64,000 nucleotides of DNA from Dyella sp. S184 (GCF_009766065.1 NZ_LMUE01000002.1:866514-930513), one strand, 5' to 3'. Positions 36,114 through 45,216 are shown, counted from the stretch's first letter. The notes: generated from the letters alone by a model not told the origin. A program made the numbers and translations.

Positions 36114-38306
36114 CTACAACGGATATCGATACGCGCCGCTGACCACGCCGGTACGGCGCACGCGGCGGATTACGTCGGCCAGGTGTTTGCGATTCTTTAC
36201 TTCCAGTGCGAACAGCAGGGTCGCGGCAGAGGCATCGCGCTCGACGTATTCGACGTTCTCGATATTCGAATTGGCCGCGGCGATCGCAGCGGCCACCGTG
36301 GCCAGCACGCCAGGGCGATTGATCACCTCGATGCGCAGCTCGGCCCGGTAATCGCCTTCCACATCGCGATCCCATTCGATCGCCACGCAACGCTCTGGCG
36401 ACTTGCGCAGCTCGATCACGTTCGGGCATTCCTCGCGATGCACCACGATGCCCTTGCCCGAGGAAAGGTACCCGATGATGTCGTCGCCCGGCAGCGGATG
36501 GCAGCAGTTGGCAAAGCTGAGTACGCCACGCTCGGCGCCGGTGATGCGGATCTTCTCGTGCACATGCGGCGATACCTGCGTCTTGCCGCCAATCCGCTTG
36601 CTGCGCGACCCCAGCAACTGGCTGGCTACCACGTCGGGCATGCGATTGCCCAGGGCGATGTCGGACAGCAGTTCCTCCAGCCGCTTGAGCTTGGACGCTT
36701 CGAGGAAACGATCCAGCACGGCAGCCGGGATACCATCCAGGCTGCTGCCCTGCGCGTCCAGCGCGCGGTCGAGCATGCGATGGCCGAAATCGACCGCATC
36801 CTCGTGCTGCAGATGCTTCAGATACTGGCGGATCGCGGTGCGCGCCTTGCCGGTAACCACCACCTCCAGCCATGCCGGATTCGGTACCGCCGACGGTGCA
36901 GTGATGATTTCCACCAGCTGGCCCGACTCCAGTCGCGTGCGCAACGGCAACAGCTTCTTGTCGACGCGCGCGGCCACCGCATGATCGCCGACATCGGTGT
37001 GCACGGCGTAGGCGAAGTCCAGCGCGGTGGCGTTGCGCGGCAGCGACAGGATGTCTCCGCGCGGGGTGAACAGGTAGACCTCGTCGGGGAACAGGTCGAT
37101 CTTGACGTTCTCGATGAACTCCGACGACGAAACGGTGTTCGCGGAACTGTCCGCCAGCGAGGACAGCCATTCGCGTGCACGCGCCTGCGCACTGTTGGCC
37201 GGTCCGCTTTCGGTCTTGTAGGCCCAGTGTGCGGCGACGCCGCTTTCCGCCACCGAATCCATTTCGGGCGTGCGGATCTGCACTTCGATCGGCGCACCGA
37301 ACGGCCCCAGCAACACGGTGTGCAGCGACTGGTAGCCGTTCCCCTTGGGGATCGCGATGAAATCCTTGAAACGCTTGTCAACCGGCTTGTACAGCGCATG
37401 CACCGCGCCGAGCGCCATGTAGCAGCTCATCGCGTTGTCGACGACCACGCGAAAACCGTAGACGTCCATCAACTGGTTGAAGCTTTTGTGCTCGCCGCGC
37501 ATCTTCGAATAGATGCTCCACGGCGACTTGATCCGGCCGACCACGTGGTTCTGCAGATGATCGGTATTGAGCCGCGCCGACAGTGCCGCCTCGATCCGGC
37601 CCATCGCCTCGCGGCGGTTGCCGATCGCTGCGCGGATGCGCTCGCTGATCACACGGTAGCGATCCGGATACAACGCGCGAAAGCCCAGATCCTGCAGCTC
37701 GGCCTTGAACTTGTTCATGCCCAGCCGCTGTGCGATCGGCGCGAAGATCTCCAGCGTCTCGCGCGCGATGCGGCGGCGCGAGGGCGCGTCCTTGGCGCCG
37801 AGCGTGCGCATGTTGTGCAGGCGGTCGGCCAGCTTGATCAGGATCACGCGCAGGTCGCGCGCCATCGCCAGCAGCATCTTGCGGAAGCTTTCCGCATCGG
37901 CCTCCTGGCGACTGCCGAAACGCATCTTGTCCAGCTTGGTGACGCCATCGACCAGTTCGGCCACCACCTCGCCAAACTCGGCGGCCAGTGACTCGCGGGT
38001 CAGCTCGGTGTCTTCCAGGGTGTCGTGCAGAATCGCCGCGATGATCGTCTCGGCGTCCAGCCCCAGCTCGGCCAGAATGCCGGCTACCGCCACCGGATGC
38101 GTGATGTATGGTTCGCCGCTCTTGCGCTCCTGACCCTCGTGCGCCAGCGCGCCGATCTGGAACGCGCGCAGAACCCGTTCGACCTGCGCTTCGGGCAGGT
38201 AGGCAATGCGTTCTTTCAGTGCCAGCACATACGGCGGCAACGTGGACAGGTCGACGGAGGCGGGGGGCGTGGCCACGGTCATCGTTGCTGGCGCCGGCTC
38301 AGGCAC
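36114..38306 (-). CDS. spoT: Bifunctional (p)ppGpp synthetase/hydrolase SpoT
   Basis: The 730-residue protein has an HD hydrolase domain with AAILHDTLEDTELTRE intact, so it should degrade (p)ppGpp. The synthetase domain (about residues 225-345) has KMRGEHKSFNQLMDVYGFRV and GNGYQSLHTVLLGPFG. A TGS domain (VYLFTPRGDILSLPRNATAL), a helical/zinc-finger-like region (SFANCCHPLPGDDIIGY) and a C-terminal ACT domain complete it. It follows rpoZ and precedes ridA and recG. Confidence 0.96.
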   Translation of the reverse strand: MPEPAPATMTVATPPASVDLSTLPPYVLALKERIAYLPEAQVERVLRAFQIGALAHEGQERKSGEPYITHPVAVAGILAELGLDAETIIAAILHDTLEDTELTRESLAAEFGEVVAELVDGVTKLDKMRFGSRQEADAESFRKMLLAMARDLRVILIKLADRLHNMRTLGAKDAPSRRRIARETLEIFAPIAQRLGMNKFKAELQDLGFRALYPDRYRVISERIRAAIGNRREAMGRIEAALSARLNTDHLQNHVVGRIKSPWSIYSKMRGEHKSFNQLMDVYGFRVVVDNAMSCYMALGAVHALYKPVDKRFKDFIAIPKGNGYQSLHTVLLGPFGAPIEVQIRTPEMDSVAESGVAAHWAYKTESGPANSAQARAREWLSSLADSSANTVSSSEFIENVKIDLFPDEVYLFTPRGDILSLPRNATALDFAYAVHTDVGDHAVAARVDKKLLPLRTRLESGQLVEIITAPSAVPNPAWLEVVVTGKARTAIRQYLKHLQHEDAVDFGHRMLDRALDAQGSSLDGIPAAVLDRFLEASKLKRLEELLSDIALGNRMPDVVASQLLGSRSKRIGGKTQVSPHVHEKIRITGAERGVLSFANCCHPLPGDDIIGYLSSGKGIVVHREECPNVIELRKSPERCVAIEWDRDVEGDYRAELRIEVINRPGVLATVAAAIAAANSNIENVEYVERDASAATLLFALEVKNRKHLADVIRRVRRTGVVSGAYRYPL

Positions 38307-38408
38307 CCACCTCGCGACTGGGAAACTGACTGGCGGCCGAACGCGCGTGATCCATCACACCGGGCAAGCCGGTGTGGCGATCACGCGTTCTACAGCCGCC
38401 GCCATCCA

Positions 38409-38699
38409 TCAGTCATCGCCACCTTTGGAGAGGTCGTCGTCGACTTCGGCCGCAGCCCATTCCAGCGCTTCGCGCTCGGCCCGCTCGCGCTCAGCCTTGT
38501 CGATCTGGTCGATCGTGGCCTGATCGATGCGGCGCGCGGCGATCTCGCGCAGCGCCAGCACGGTCGGCTTGTCATGGTCAGGATTGACGGCCGGTTCGGC
38601 ACCCTTTTCCAGCTGACGTGCGCGTTTGGTCGCCATCAGCACCAGCTCGAAACGGTTGTCGACTACCTCGAGGCAGTCTTCCACGGTAATGCGTGCCAT
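38409..38699 (-). CDS. rpoZ: RNA polymerase omega subunit
   Basis: The 96-residue omega subunit begins [20 protein letters not shown] and has ATKRARQL, followed by [15 protein letters not shown]. It stabilises beta-prime and contributes the ppGpp site 1 interface. It sits directly upstream of spoT. In many relatives gmk precedes it; here the mla genes lie between gmk and rpoZ. Confidence 0.97.
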   Translation of the reverse strand: MARITVEDCLEVVDNRFELVLMATKRARQLEKGAEPAVNPDHDKPTVLALREIAARRIDQATIDQIDKAERERAEREALEWAAAEVDDDLSKGGDD

Positions 38700-38837
38700 G
38701 CGAAATCCTTAGGGAATAAATAACTTATATGGTCTGACAGTGTAGCCAGCAGGTGCTTGGCTGGCAATCTGAGCGGCGCGTATGATGGTCGGCTGGGCAG
38801 GTTCGGGCGCACCGCCAGCGAAAGCGCACCGAAAGCC

Positions 38838-38866
38838 GTGCAAGATATAAAACCAGACGGTACAAT
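38838..38866 (+). promoter_or_regulatory. Possible mlaA promoter
   Basis: GTGCAA (-35, 3/6) and TACAAT (-10, 5/6) are spaced by 17 nt, about 30 nt before the mlaA ATG. The -10 is good and the -35 weak. Confidence 0.35.
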
Positions 38867-38897
38867 TATCCCGCCCTCGCCGCGATCCCCAGCTCCC

Positions 38898-39728
38898 ATG
38901 CCCCCACTGCCGCGCTTCCCCGCCCTGAGCCGCTGCCTGCCCCTGCTCGCCCTTGCGCTGCTGGCTGGTTGCACGATCGCCAAGCCGCGTACCGACGATC
39001 CGCTGGAGAAGGTCAACCGCAAGGTCTACGCCTTCAACAATTCGCTGGACAAGGCGATCATTCGCCCGGTGGCGGTGGGCTATCGCAACGTGACCAACGA
39101 ACCAGTGCGCAGCTCGGTCAGCGACTTCTTCAGCAACCTCCACATGCCGATCACGATCGCCAACGATCTGCTGCAGGCGCGGCCGAAGCAGGCCGCGCAA
39201 GGTACCGGTCGCTTCCTGGTCAACCTGACGCTGGGCATTGGTGGCATTTTCGATCCGGCCAGCAAGATGGGCATACCACAGGACAAGACCGACTTCGGCA
39301 TCACACTGGCCCGCTGGGGGGTTCCGGATGGTGACTTCGTGATGCTTCCGTTCTTCGGGCCGTCCACTTTCCGCGACGTGTGGCAGCTACCGGTCGATGG
39401 CTACTTCTTCGATCCACTGGCTTACTTCGAACGCGACCACTCCTTCAGGTACGGCCAGTACTATCTCCCTCAAGTGTTGTACCTGGTGTCGCTGCGCTCC
39501 CAGTACATCGATGCCGAGAGTTTCCTGCAATCGGCCTACGATCCCTACGCGTTCATACGCGATGCCTATCGCCAGCAACGGCTTTACCAGCTGTATGACG
39601 GCCACGTGCCGGACTCGGTCATCGAGCAGATGCAGGGTCTCGACAACAAGGACTTCGACCCCGATCAATTGCTGGATCAGCAGCATCAGTGGCAAAACGC
39701 GCACCCGGATCAAGGCACCAAACAGTAA
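38898..39728 (+). CDS. mlaA: Outer-membrane lipid asymmetry lipoprotein MlaA (VacJ)
   Basis: The 276-residue lipoprotein starts at 38898. Its signal sequence (LPLLALALLAGC) ends in lipobox LAGC. The MlaA core follows: DPLEKVNRKVYAFNNSLDKA, then VRSSVSDFFSNLHMPITIAND and GIGGIFDPASKMGI. It sits in the inner leaflet of the outer membrane and removes mislocalised phospholipids, passing them to MlaC. It converges on mlaFEDCB. In E. coli mlaA is at a separate locus. Confidence 0.95.
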   Translation: MPPLPRFPALSRCLPLLALALLAGCTIAKPRTDDPLEKVNRKVYAFNNSLDKAIIRPVAVGYRNVTNEPVRSSVSDFFSNLHMPITIANDLLQARPKQAAQGTGRFLVNLTLGIGGIFDPASKMGIPQDKTDFGITLARWGVPDGDFVMLPFFGPSTFRDVWQLPVDGYFFDPLAYFERDHSFRYGQYYLPQVLYLVSLRSQYIDAESFLQSAYDPYAFIRDAYRQQRLYQLYDGHVPDSVIEQMQGLDNKDFDPDQLLDQQHQWQNAHPDQGTKQ

Positions 39729-39761
39729 CGGATAGTTTCGGCGACTTTGATGTACGACACG

Positions 39762-39787
39762 AAGAAGGGGCCCGCAGGCCCCTTCTT
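39762..39787. terminator. Bidirectional terminator between mlaA and mlaB
   Basis: An 11-bp stem (aagaaggggcc / ggccccttctt) with a 4-nt loop lies between convergent mlaA and mlaB, with a short T-rich tail on the plus side. Confidence 0.85.
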
Positions 39788-39811
39788 TCGTTACTGCCAT
39801 CGTTATGCGGG

Positions 39812-40120
39812 TCAGCCGATCAGGCGATCGACTTCACAGACCTGTGCCAGCACTTGCATGCCGGCCGGCATGTGAATGACCTGCACGGCATGTCCGCGCC
39901 GGGCGGCCTCGGCCACCACGGCAAGCACGCACGACAGACCCGCACTGTCGCTATACCGCACGCCGGCCAGATCGAGTTGAGCCACCTTGTTTTCGGCCAA
40001 CGCGGCCTGTATCGCCCGCAACGCCGCCGCCGCCGTATCGAAGCTCAGCACGCCGCTCACGCCGAGCGTTCCCGGCGTATTCGTGGTCAGTTGAACACCA
40101 TGTTCGGCTGCGTTCGTCAC
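39812..40120 (-). CDS. mlaB: MlaB STAS-domain protein
   Basis: The 102-residue STAS domain has the conserved region LDLAGVRYSDSAGLSCVLAV with the Ser/Asp pair. MlaB binds the MlaF ATPase and stabilises the MlaFEDB inner-membrane complex. It is the last gene of mlaFEDCB and overlaps mlaC by 4 bp. Confidence 0.92.
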   Translation of the reverse strand: MTNAAEHGVQLTTNTPGTLGVSGVLSFDTAAAALRAIQAALAENKVAQLDLAGVRYSDSAGLSCVLAVVAEAARRGHAVQVIHMPAGMQVLAQVCEVDRLIG

Positions 40121-40809
40121 TTCCCGGCCTTGCTGTCCTGTTCCATCGTTTTCAGGGCATTCTCGCCCTGGGTCTCGAGGTTCTTGATCAGCTGATCGAT
40201 ACCGACCTTGCGAATCTCCGCATCCACCTGATTGCGGTAATTGGTGACGTAGGAGATGCCCTCGATGATCACGTCGTAGGCCTTCCAGTCGCCGCTGCGG
40301 CTCTTGCGGAACGCGTAGTCGATCGACACCGACTTGCCGTCGTCCATCAGCACCTGGGTGCGTACCACAGTGCGCTTGTCGTTGAGGTCGCCGTTGAACG
40401 GCAACACCTTGACGCGGCCGCGGGTGTAGTCGAGCAGGCCCGAGGCGTAACGGTGGGTGATCGAGTTGTAGAACGCCTTGGAGAAACGGTCGCGCTGTTC
40501 CGGCGTCGCCTCACGGGCGTGCTGGCCGAGCACCAGGATCGAGGCATAGTCGACGTCGAAATGCGGCAGGAACACCTCATCGATGATGCTGACCAACTTT
40601 TCCTGGTTGTGCTGCAACTCCTGACGGTGGCCGTCGATGTCATTGGACAGCTGATCGGCAATCGATTGCACGATCTGTTCGGGAGTCTGCTGGGTGGCGG
40701 GGGCCGTCGCCGGGGCAGCGTCCTGAGCGGCGCCTTGAGCGAATGCCGCCGGGGCTACGGCAATGACGCCCATTGCAATGGCGGTGGCAAGAGCCAGTCT
40801 GCGCAACAT
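40117..40809 (-). CDS. mlaC: Periplasmic phospholipid carrier MlaC
   Basis: The 230-residue protein starts at 40809 with AAGGAG 6 nt upstream. It has a signal peptide (RLALATAIAMGVIAVAPAAFA) and the MlaC/Ttg2D fold, with EVFLPHFDVDYASILVLGQH and SGDWKAYDVIIEGISYVTNY. It shuttles phospholipid between MlaA and the MlaFEDB complex. It is co-directional with mlaD, 25 bp apart. Confidence 0.94.
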   Translation of the reverse strand: MLRRLALATAIAMGVIAVAPAAFAQGAAQDAAPATAPATQQTPEQIVQSIADQLSNDIDGHRQELQHNQEKLVSIIDEVFLPHFDVDYASILVLGQHAREATPEQRDRFSKAFYNSITHRYASGLLDYTRGRVKVLPFNGDLNDKRTVVRTQVLMDDGKSVSIDYAFRKSRSGDWKAYDVIIEGISYVTNYRNQVDAEIRKVGIDQLIKNLETQGENALKTMEQDSKAGK

Positions 40810-40834
40810 GGGTAACTCCTTCAGCTGAGCCGGC

Positions 40835-41734
40835 TCAATGCTTGCCGGCGGGGGCGGGGGTATCGGACGATTTGCCGTTGCCGGCATCTTTCTTGTCGCT
40901 GGACGGACTGGACGAGCTGGACGAACCGTTGACCAGGAACTTGCCGATCAGGTCTTCCAGCTGCATCGCGGACTGGGTCAGCACCATCTCGTCGCCGTCC
41001 TTGAGCGCATCGGGCGAACCGCCGGGCTGGATCGCAACATACTGGGTGCCGATCAAACCGCTGGTGAACACTGCGGCGGACGAATCATCGGGAATCGCGT
41101 TATAGCGCTTGTCGATCGCCAGCGTGACCTTGGCATCCAGCTTCACCGGATCGGCGACGATTGCCTGCACACTGCCTATCGGCACGCCGGCCATCTTCAC
41201 CGGAGCGCCGACCGAGAGTGCACCGACATTGGTGAAATCAGCCTTCACTGAATACGTGCCACCTAGATTGTCGGCCACACCACCTGCGCCAAAGAACTTG
41301 CCGATCATCTCTTCCAACTGCTGTGCCGGCTTGGTCAGTGCCAGCGTGCCGCCGTCGGCCACGGTTTTCTTCGACGTGCCGTACAGGATGCCGATGTATT
41401 GGTCACCCAGCAGTCCACTGGTGTAGATCGTCGCCACCGAATCGAGCGGGATCTTGTCGTAGTTGTTGTCGATCTTCAGCTTCACGTCGGCCACTTCCTG
41501 ACCCGGCTCCAGCGTGATCGACTGCACCTGGCCAATCCGCACGCCGGCAACTTTCACCGGTGCACGCTCCTTCAGCTGGCCGATGTTGGCGAAATGCGCA
41601 TCCACGGTATAGCTGGCGCCCTGGTGCACATTTGCCACCGAACTGGTCTGCGTCGCCAGGTAGGCCAGCGCAGCGAAACCGAGCACGATGAACAGGCCGG
41701 TGCCGACGGCATAGGAACTTCTCTGTTGGCTCAC
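40835..41734 (-). CDS. mlaD: MlaD with two tandem MCE domains
   Basis: The 299-residue protein has an N-terminal transmembrane helix (VGTGLFIVLGFAALAYLA) and two MCE domains, about residues 41-120 and 160-240. Each has the core signature (APVKVAGVRIGQV at 58-70; APVKMAGVPIGSV at 177-189). Each is followed by a near-identical helix (LTKPAQQLEEMIGKFF at 133-148; LTQSAMQLEDLIGKFL at 252-267). The repeat period is about 119 residues. E. coli MlaD has one MCE domain and about 183 residues. A Ser/Lys/Pro-rich tail ends the protein. The protein should bind MlaE and receive lipid from MlaC. Confidence 0.93.
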   Translation of the reverse strand: MSQQRSSYAVGTGLFIVLGFAALAYLATQTSSVANVHQGASYTVDAHFANIGQLKERAPVKVAGVRIGQVQSITLEPGQEVADVKLKIDNNYDKIPLDSVATIYTSGLLGDQYIGILYGTSKKTVADGGTLALTKPAQQLEEMIGKFFGAGGVADNLGGTYSVKADFTNVGALSVGAPVKMAGVPIGSVQAIVADPVKLDAKVTLAIDKRYNAIPDDSSAAVFTSGLIGTQYVAIQPGGSPDALKDGDEMVLTQSAMQLEDLIGKFLVNGSSSSSSPSSDKKDAGNGKSSDTPAPAGKH

Positions 41735-41771
41735 GGCAGAATCCTCAACGAAAAACGATTGGTCATGACAG

Positions 41772-42548
41772 TCACATCAGGAAGGCGGTAAGCACGAAGT
41801 CCAATGCCAGGATGGCGATCGACGAGGCGACCACCGTGCGGGTGGTGGCATAGGCGACACCCTCGCTGGTCGGCGGCGTGGTGAAACCCTGGAATACCGC
41901 GATCAGCGACACCACCGCACCGAACACCAGGCTCTTGAACAGCACGCCGTTGACGATGTCGGTATGCACGACCACCACCGCGGTCATATTCGACCAGAAC
42001 GTGCCGTTATCGATGCCGAGCCAGGTCACGCCGACCAGGTGGCCGCCGAAGATCGCCATCGCGCAAAACACACAGCACAGCAACGGCATGGCAAGCAGGC
42101 CGGCCAGGAAACGCGGCGTGGCGACGTAGGCAATCGGGTCGACCGCCATCATCTCCATCGCGTCGATCTGGTCGGTGGCGCGCATCAGGCCGATTTCGGC
42201 GGTGATCGAGGTGCCGGCGCGCCCGGCGAACAGCAGCGCGGTCACCACCGGCCCCAGCTCGCGATACACCGCGAGCGCCACCACCATGCCGCTGGCCGAG
42301 GTGCTGCCAAAAATCGACAGCACGTTGTACAGCTGCAGCATCAGCACCATGCCGATGAACAGGCCGCAGACCATGATGATGGTCAGACTCATCGCGCCGA
42401 CGAACCACAGCTGGCGGATCGTCTCGCGGATATAACGGAAGCTGCGCGGAATCGCCATCAGCAAGGTGAGCAGGAACAGGCCACAGTTGCCGATCTGGGT
42501 CAGCGACTGGATCACCACGTTGTTGCTCTGTGGTGCGCGCACGTTCAT
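41772..42548 (-). CDS. mlaE: MlaE permease
   Basis: This 258-residue MlaE-family ABC permease has the conserved segments GPVVTALLFAGRAGTSITAEIG and ATDQIDAMEMMAVDPIAYVATPR. Hydrophobic helices run throughout and the C-terminus is TRTVVASSIAILALDFVLTAFLM. It forms the membrane core of MlaFEDB. Its start overlaps the mlaF stop (ATGA). Confidence 0.95.
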   Translation of the reverse strand: MNVRAPQSNNVVIQSLTQIGNCGLFLLTLLMAIPRSFRYIRETIRQLWFVGAMSLTIIMVCGLFIGMVLMLQLYNVLSIFGSTSASGMVVALAVYRELGPVVTALLFAGRAGTSITAEIGLMRATDQIDAMEMMAVDPIAYVATPRFLAGLLAMPLLCCVFCAMAIFGGHLVGVTWLGIDNGTFWSNMTAVVVVHTDIVNGVLFKSLVFGAVVSLIAVFQGFTTPPTSEGVAYATTRTVVASSIAILALDFVLTAFLM

Positions 42549-43381
42549 TTCGCTGCTCCGGTAAAGCCCAGCGCCTGCGCCAGATCGCCGGCCGGATACT
42601 GGAACGGCACCGGGCCATCCGCCTCACCGCCGAAGAATTGCCGCGTCCACGGCGAACCGTCATTCGCGATGGTCATCGGATTGCCCTGCGCCACCACCTT
42701 GCCATTGGCGATCAGGAATATATGATCGGCGACCTGCTTGATCGCCTCGAGCTCGTGCGCCACCAACACGCTGGTGATGCCAAGGGTCTGGTTGAGCGTA
42801 CGGATCAATTTCAACACCTGGTTCAGCGCCACCGGATCGAGCCCCACGAACGGCTCGTCGTACAGGATCAGCATCGGATCGAACACGATCGCCCGCGCTA
42901 GCGCCACGCGCCGCGCCATGCCACCGGACAGCTCGTTCGGCATCAGCCGCGCGGCACCGCGCAGGCCCACCGCCTGCAGCTTCAGCAGCACCAGGTCGCG
43001 GATCAGCACTTCTGGCAGCTTCGTATGCTGGCGCAGCGGAAACGCCACGTTCTCGAACACGTCGAAATCGGTCAGCAGGGCCGAGTTCTGGAACAGGTAA
43101 CCGATCCCCTCGCGCAGCTTGTACAGCTGTTCGCGCGACAGGTCGGCCACATTCTGGCCATTGACGCGGATCTCGCCCGCATCGGCACGCATCTGCCCGG
43201 TGATGTGCTTGAGCAGGGTGGTCTTGCCGGTGCCGCTGGGACCCATGATCGCGGTGACCTTGCCGCGCGGGATATCCAGATCCAGGGCGTCGAAGATGGT
43301 CTTGCCGTTGAGCACCGTGGTCAGCCCACGGATCCGCACCAGGGTGCTGTCATCGGGCGTGGCGCGAACGGGGTCGGTCAT
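42545..43381 (-). CDS. mlaF: MlaF ATPase
   Basis: The protein has 278 residues from the ATG at 43381 (MTDPVRATPDD). An upstream TTG at 43411 is possible but less likely. Walker A is GPSGTGKTTLLKHI, the signature LSGGMARRVALARA and Walker B LILYDEPFVGLDPV, with the Mla-type GLDPV. It energises lipid transport and is the first gene of mlaFEDCB. Confidence 0.94.
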   Translation of the reverse strand: MTDPVRATPDDSTLVRIRGLTTVLNGKTIFDALDLDIPRGKVTAIMGPSGTGKTTLLKHITGQMRADAGEIRVNGQNVADLSREQLYKLREGIGYLFQNSALLTDFDVFENVAFPLRQHTKLPEVLIRDLVLLKLQAVGLRGAARLMPNELSGGMARRVALARAIVFDPMLILYDEPFVGLDPVALNQVLKLIRTLNQTLGITSVLVAHELEAIKQVADHIFLIANGKVVAQGNPMTIANDGSPWTRQFFGGEADGPVPFQYPAGDLAQALGFTGAAK

Positions 43382-43459
43382 GGGCAGCAATAACTCTGGG
43401 GAAGCGGACAAGGTAGCCGAAGCGCGCTACGAAGGCCATGCGTGGGGCAGCGTCTCAAC

Positions 43460-44092
43460 TCAGGTTCCAGCAGCCAGCAACTCGGCAATCAAGACCTCAT
43501 GCCGCTGCCATTGCAAGACACTGCGCAGGCGCACCGCCCGCACAATCGCCTGCAGGTCGTCCAGGGCATCCTCGAACGCATCGTTGACCAGGATGTAGTC
43601 GAATTCATGCGCGTGGGCGATCTCGCCGCGCGAATTGCGCAGGCGGCGCTCGATCACCTCGGCGCTGTCCGAACCTCGACCGCGCAGTCGGCGTTCAAGT
43701 TCCGCCCGCGACGGCGGCAGGATGAACACGCTGACACAATCGGGCTTGCTGCGGCGGATCTGTTCGGCACCCTGCCAGTCGATCTCCAGCAGCACGTCGC
43801 GCCCCTGCGTCAGCAGCGTCTGTACCGTGGAGCGCGAGGTGCCATACAAGTTGCCATGTACTTCGGCATGTTCGAGGAAAATGCCCTCGGCGATTTCGCG
43901 CTCGAACTCGCCGCGCTCGACAAAGTAGTAATGCCGCCCGTACAACTCACCCGTGCGCGGCGGCCGTGTCGTGTGCGATACCGACAGCGAAATCGCCGGT
44001 TCGCGCTCGAGCAGGGCATTGACCAGGGTGGACTTGCCGGCACCCGAAGGCGCGGCGACCACGAACAATGTGCCTTCAAGCTGGGCATTCAT
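43460..44092 (-). CDS. gmk: Guanylate kinase
   Basis: The 210-residue protein phosphorylates GMP to GDP. P-loop VVAAPSGAGKSTLVNALL, then SVSHTTRPPRTGELYGRHYYF and the GMP-binding/lid region DVLLEIDWQGAEQIR are typical. It is normally near yicC and rph; here a 3.5-kb accessory block separates it from yicC. Confidence 0.96.
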   Translation of the reverse strand: MNAQLEGTLFVVAAPSGAGKSTLVNALLEREPAISLSVSHTTRPPRTGELYGRHYYFVERGEFEREIAEGIFLEHAEVHGNLYGTSRSTVQTLLTQGRDVLLEIDWQGAEQIRRSKPDCVSVFILPPSRAELERRLRGRGSDSAEVIERRLRNSRGEIAHAHEFDYILVNDAFEDALDDLQAIVRAVRLRSVLQWQRHEVLIAELLAAGT

Positions 44093-44414
44093 CCGATGGC
44101 ACCCAAACCCGCAGCGTGGTCGACAAACCGCACCACGTCAAGGTTTCGCCACTGCATTTTATGCACGCAGGCACAGGCATGGTGACAACGAATGGAATAG
44201 GCGGGCTTCATCGGGAAAGTATAGCGGGTGACCGCCGTCAGGCCGCCTGGGCGCCATAACGCCGCACGCATATAGTGCATAAAGTGGCGGTGGAAGCCGG
44301 TCTCCCGTTGCCTGGCTGCGGCCAAACCCAATGAGAACAGCCGGCTAATCGCTCGCTTCGTCCCTGACTCTCGTAGTCATCGTTCTGCGGGGATTTGGAA
44401 AAGCCCGACTCCCT
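44093..44414. other. Non-coding gap upstream of gmk
   Basis: These 322 bp hold the gmk leader on the minus strand. I see no convincing gene, RNA gene or strong hairpin. The composition is less GC-rich than neighbouring coding DNA, which fits the edge of an accessory block. Confidence 0.5.
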
Positions 44415-44657
44415 TCAAGCCGCCGCGGTGCTGTGTTGGATGGCAGGTCTTGCATACCTCGCCAGAAGGGTCATGCCGATGGGACAGATCATCACGACGA
44501 GTACCGCCATGCCGGTGTCGTCATGGGTCGCACGACCCAAGCCTCGTGCTATTCGTATGGCAGAGCCTAGACTTAGCTGCATGACCACGGGATTGATGTC
44601 GCGGCAAACGTTCCATAACCCGTCAGCACCTTCCTTGACCTTGATTACGATACTCAC
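44415..44657 (-). CDS. Small protein of unknown function, quorum-sensing block
   Basis: The 80-residue protein starts at GTG 44657 with GGAG 8 nt upstream. The N-terminal half reads MSIVIKVKEGADGLWNV then SLGSAIRIARGLGRATHDDTG, which loosely resembles small DUF2188-like proteins. The C-terminal half is hydrophobic (MAVLVVMICPIGMTLLARYA), possibly one membrane helix. It lies 35 bp after the fimbrial-like gene on the same strand. I do not recognise a family with confidence. Confidence 0.5.
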   Translation of the reverse strand: MSIVIKVKEGADGLWNVCRDINPVVMQLSLGSAIRIARGLGRATHDDTGMAVLVVMICPIGMTLLARYARPAIQHSTAAA

Positions 44658-44692
44658 ATCGGCAACTCCATGGTTTGATCGGATTCAACACA

Positions 44693-45088
44693 TCAATCGT
44701 AGGTCTGTGTCAGCAACACCGGGTCTGCACCGTCGGATCGACCTTCCTTGACGTATGCATCGAAGTACTTCAGCACTTGATCCGATACCGAACCCGACAG
44801 GCGCATGACCGTCAATGCATAGGTCGGCGATGCCCCTCTACTCGCGTTGCCGGATCTGTTGCAAGCCAGTCGATCCATGCGGACTTCCGTTTGTGATGCA
44901 TCGACCGCAGCCGCCGTGTTGTCCGCCGTCGAAACACTGCAAGTCGGCTCGACAATGGCACCTGAGAATGTGATCCGCCCACTTGCTGCCACGGCCGTTG
45001 ATGGAATGAACGTCGTCGCACACAAGCACATAGCAAGCAGGGTCACCGGGGAGATAGCCATGTCAAACCACGGTCGCACCTCATGCAT
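44693..45088 (-). CDS. Orphan type 1 fimbrial-like subunit
   Basis: The 131-residue protein has a signal peptide (MAISPVTLLAMCLCATTFIP...AVA) and the fimbrial-subunit opening SGRITFSGAIVEPTCSV. A second Cys (DRLACN) could form the family's disulfide. It ends DPVLLTQTYD, like the C-terminal donor strand of pilins. No chaperone or usher is adjacent; the Csu-type set at 60 kb is a different family. An alternative start is the ATG at 45061. It lies downstream of luxI on the same strand, 128 bp away. Confidence 0.65.
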   Translation of the reverse strand: MHEVRPWFDMAISPVTLLAMCLCATTFIPSTAVAASGRITFSGAIVEPTCSVSTADNTAAAVDASQTEVRMDRLACNRSGNASRGASPTYALTVMRLSGSVSDQVLKYFDAYVKEGRSDGADPVLLTQTYD

Positions 45089-45216
45089 GTGAAAAGCCGG
45101 CTCGCATCATTCGCGCCCGTAAAGATGGATCCCTGCGCAGCCTGCCTCATGACAATTGAGCTCTCATTCGTTCAGAGCCAAGCCCTCCTTTCGTACTACC
45201 ACCTCCGAACGAAGCT

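Noticed and set aside
44089-44331. An 80-codon frame upstream of gmk
   Set aside because: No ribosome site and no family similarity. It covers the gmk leader.
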